A stretch of 64,000 bases of DNA from the NCBI GenBank assembly GCA_019633985.1, contig JAHQWE010000096.1, positions 1 to 64,000 of the forward strand, given 5' to 3'. Positions 63,037-64,000 of the stretch are shown in pieces. The notes under the pieces are model-generated. The model did not search any database and was not told the origin of the DNA. It worked only from the letters and a program-made list of their open reading frames with translations. This DNA is from Acidiferrobacterales bacterium (GTDB lineage: Bacteria > Pseudomonadota > Gammaproteobacteria > Arenicellales > Poriferihabitantaceae). Both the position numbers and the translations under genes were made by a program. Positions within the stretch are counted from its first letter, which is position 1, and the number at the start of each line of letters is the position of its first letter.

Positions 63037-63384
63037 ATGGGTCAAAAAGTGTTTATTCCGGTTACTGATGAGATTTTGTATGAACGTCCGGAGTTAATCA
63101 CCTCTCCGCTGATGCCGTTCCAGGTTGATCAGCCATGTTTTCGCTGGCTTTCCGCAGAAATTGAAGCGGTTGATCCCGCTTCGGTTGATATTGATACCAC
63201 TGTGGAATTGGAACTTACCACTACGGCAATGAATTTCTCTCCGGTTCACGAGAATCACTCGCCAATACCTGAGATTTTGTCTGAGGCATCACTTTCAGAT
63301 AGTCAGAACCACCCTTATCAACCGATACAGCATGTCTTGAGAAGGCGGGCAGCATTACCACAACCTTGCAAGGACGCCGCATAG
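63037..63384 (+). CDS. hypothetical protein
   Basis: 115 aa ORF, ATG 'MGQKVFIPVTDEILYERPELITSPLMPFQ'; no known fold recognised. Confidence 0.55.
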   Translation: MGQKVFIPVTDEILYERPELITSPLMPFQVDQPCFRWLSAEIEAVDPASVDIDTTVELELTTTAMNFSPVHENHSPIPEILSEASLSDSQNHPYQPIQHVLRRRAALPQPCKDAA

Positions 63385-63484
63385 CCTCGAAATCCAGGCT
63401 CGATCTGAGCAGGGATTTAACCTATTGATTCACGGATAAAAGTCTGAGTTCCATTCCTACTTGTTTGATCGCCGCAGCCGGTAA

Positions 63485-63529
63485 CACCTCAGCCGGCCGC
63501 ACCTCAGCCGGCCGCACCTCAGCCGATAG
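63485..63529. repeat. 15-bp intergenic tandem repeat, three copies
   Basis: CACCTCAGCCGGCCG x2 then CACCTCAGCCGATAG. Confidence 0.9.
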
Positions 63530-63550
63530 CACCCAAACTTTCGCTGGGAG

Positions 63551-64000
63551 CTAGATTAATTCCAGTTTCGCATATGCGGGAAGGATCCATTTCAATCCCA
63601 CTTCTGAGAAATTGATCTGTACCCTAGTATGGTCACCTTGTCCTTCAATCATCACCACCATACCTTCTCCGAACTTTGCATGATTCACCTGAGTGCCAGG
63701 CTGAAAGCCATTCCGGCTTTGACTGCCCTCGTCAGCGTTCGAACTGTAGGAAGCGCGTGGCCTTTGCAGCGGTCTGCTGAGATTGCTTGACCGAATTTCC
63801 TCGATGTATTCCATTGGTATTTCACTCAAAAAGCGCGATGCCTGCGTGTAGTTATCCTTGCCGTACAATCTACGAATCTCAGCATAGCTCAAATACAACT
63901 GCTCCATCGCTCTGGTCATGCCTACATAACAAAGCCTGCGCTCCTCTTCTAGCCTACCGGCTTCCTCCAACGAGCGCTGGTGCGGGAATAGCCCCTCTTC
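63551..64000 (-). CDS. uvrD: DNA helicase II (UvrD), C-terminal part; truncated by window edge
   Basis: Reading beyond the track ORF to 64000 gives 'EEGLFPHQRSLEEAGRLEEERRLCYVGMTRAMEQLYLSYAEIRRLYG', characteristic of UvrD. Confidence 0.93.
   Translation of the reverse strand, partial: EEGLFPHQRSLEEAGRLEEERRLCYVGMTRAMEQLYLSYAEIRRLYGKDNYTQASRFLSEIPMEYIEEIRSSNLSRPLQRPRASYSSNADEGSQSRNGFQPGTQVNHAKFGEGMVVMIEGQGDHTRVQINFSEVGLKWILPAYAKLELI

Overview
The window is a gammaproteobacterial-type chromosomal segment, dense and mostly housekeeping. It carries about 55 supportable CDSs and no rRNA, tRNA, CRISPR array, transposase or phage genes that I could recognise. Identifiable blocks: cobO; radC / coaBC-dut; an atypical Ser/Thr kinase-PP2C pair; metY; an acyl-CoA synthetase-TSUP pair; a MetF-like protein; a proline-racemase-family enzyme and cysteine synthase; ispB / rplU-rpmA-obgE-proB; an accessory patch (secreted L-domain/LRR protein, Kv-like K+ channel, beta-helix protein); gloB and neighbours; dapA-purL; a long acidic repeat protein; ETF-QO / argD-like; HEAT-repeat, alpha/beta-hydrolase and cyclase genes; fpr, nudC, typA, argB; metK-ahcY; ROK kinase; cfa; ppiC-like; polA, LOG, DUF2782-like; a two-component system resembling the 'dedicated sortase' type; SGNH hydrolase; GNAT; and the uvrD C-terminus (cut by the window edge). 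The observations most worth follow-up are: (1) ribosomal protein L21 with a Lys/Ala/Glu linker and a C-terminal helix-hairpin-helix domain; (2) a perfect operator-like palindrome plus terminator-like hairpin upstream of metK-ahcY; (3) a histidine kinase with a CBM9/DOMON-like sensor region and no sortase nearby; (4) a 701-aa acidic repeat protein with an NTF2/Cds6-like C-terminus; (5) an atypical 'HGDLHLEN' kinase overlapping a PP2C phosphatase. I see no convincing wholly new multi-gene system. All family names come from motif recognition, not database searches.
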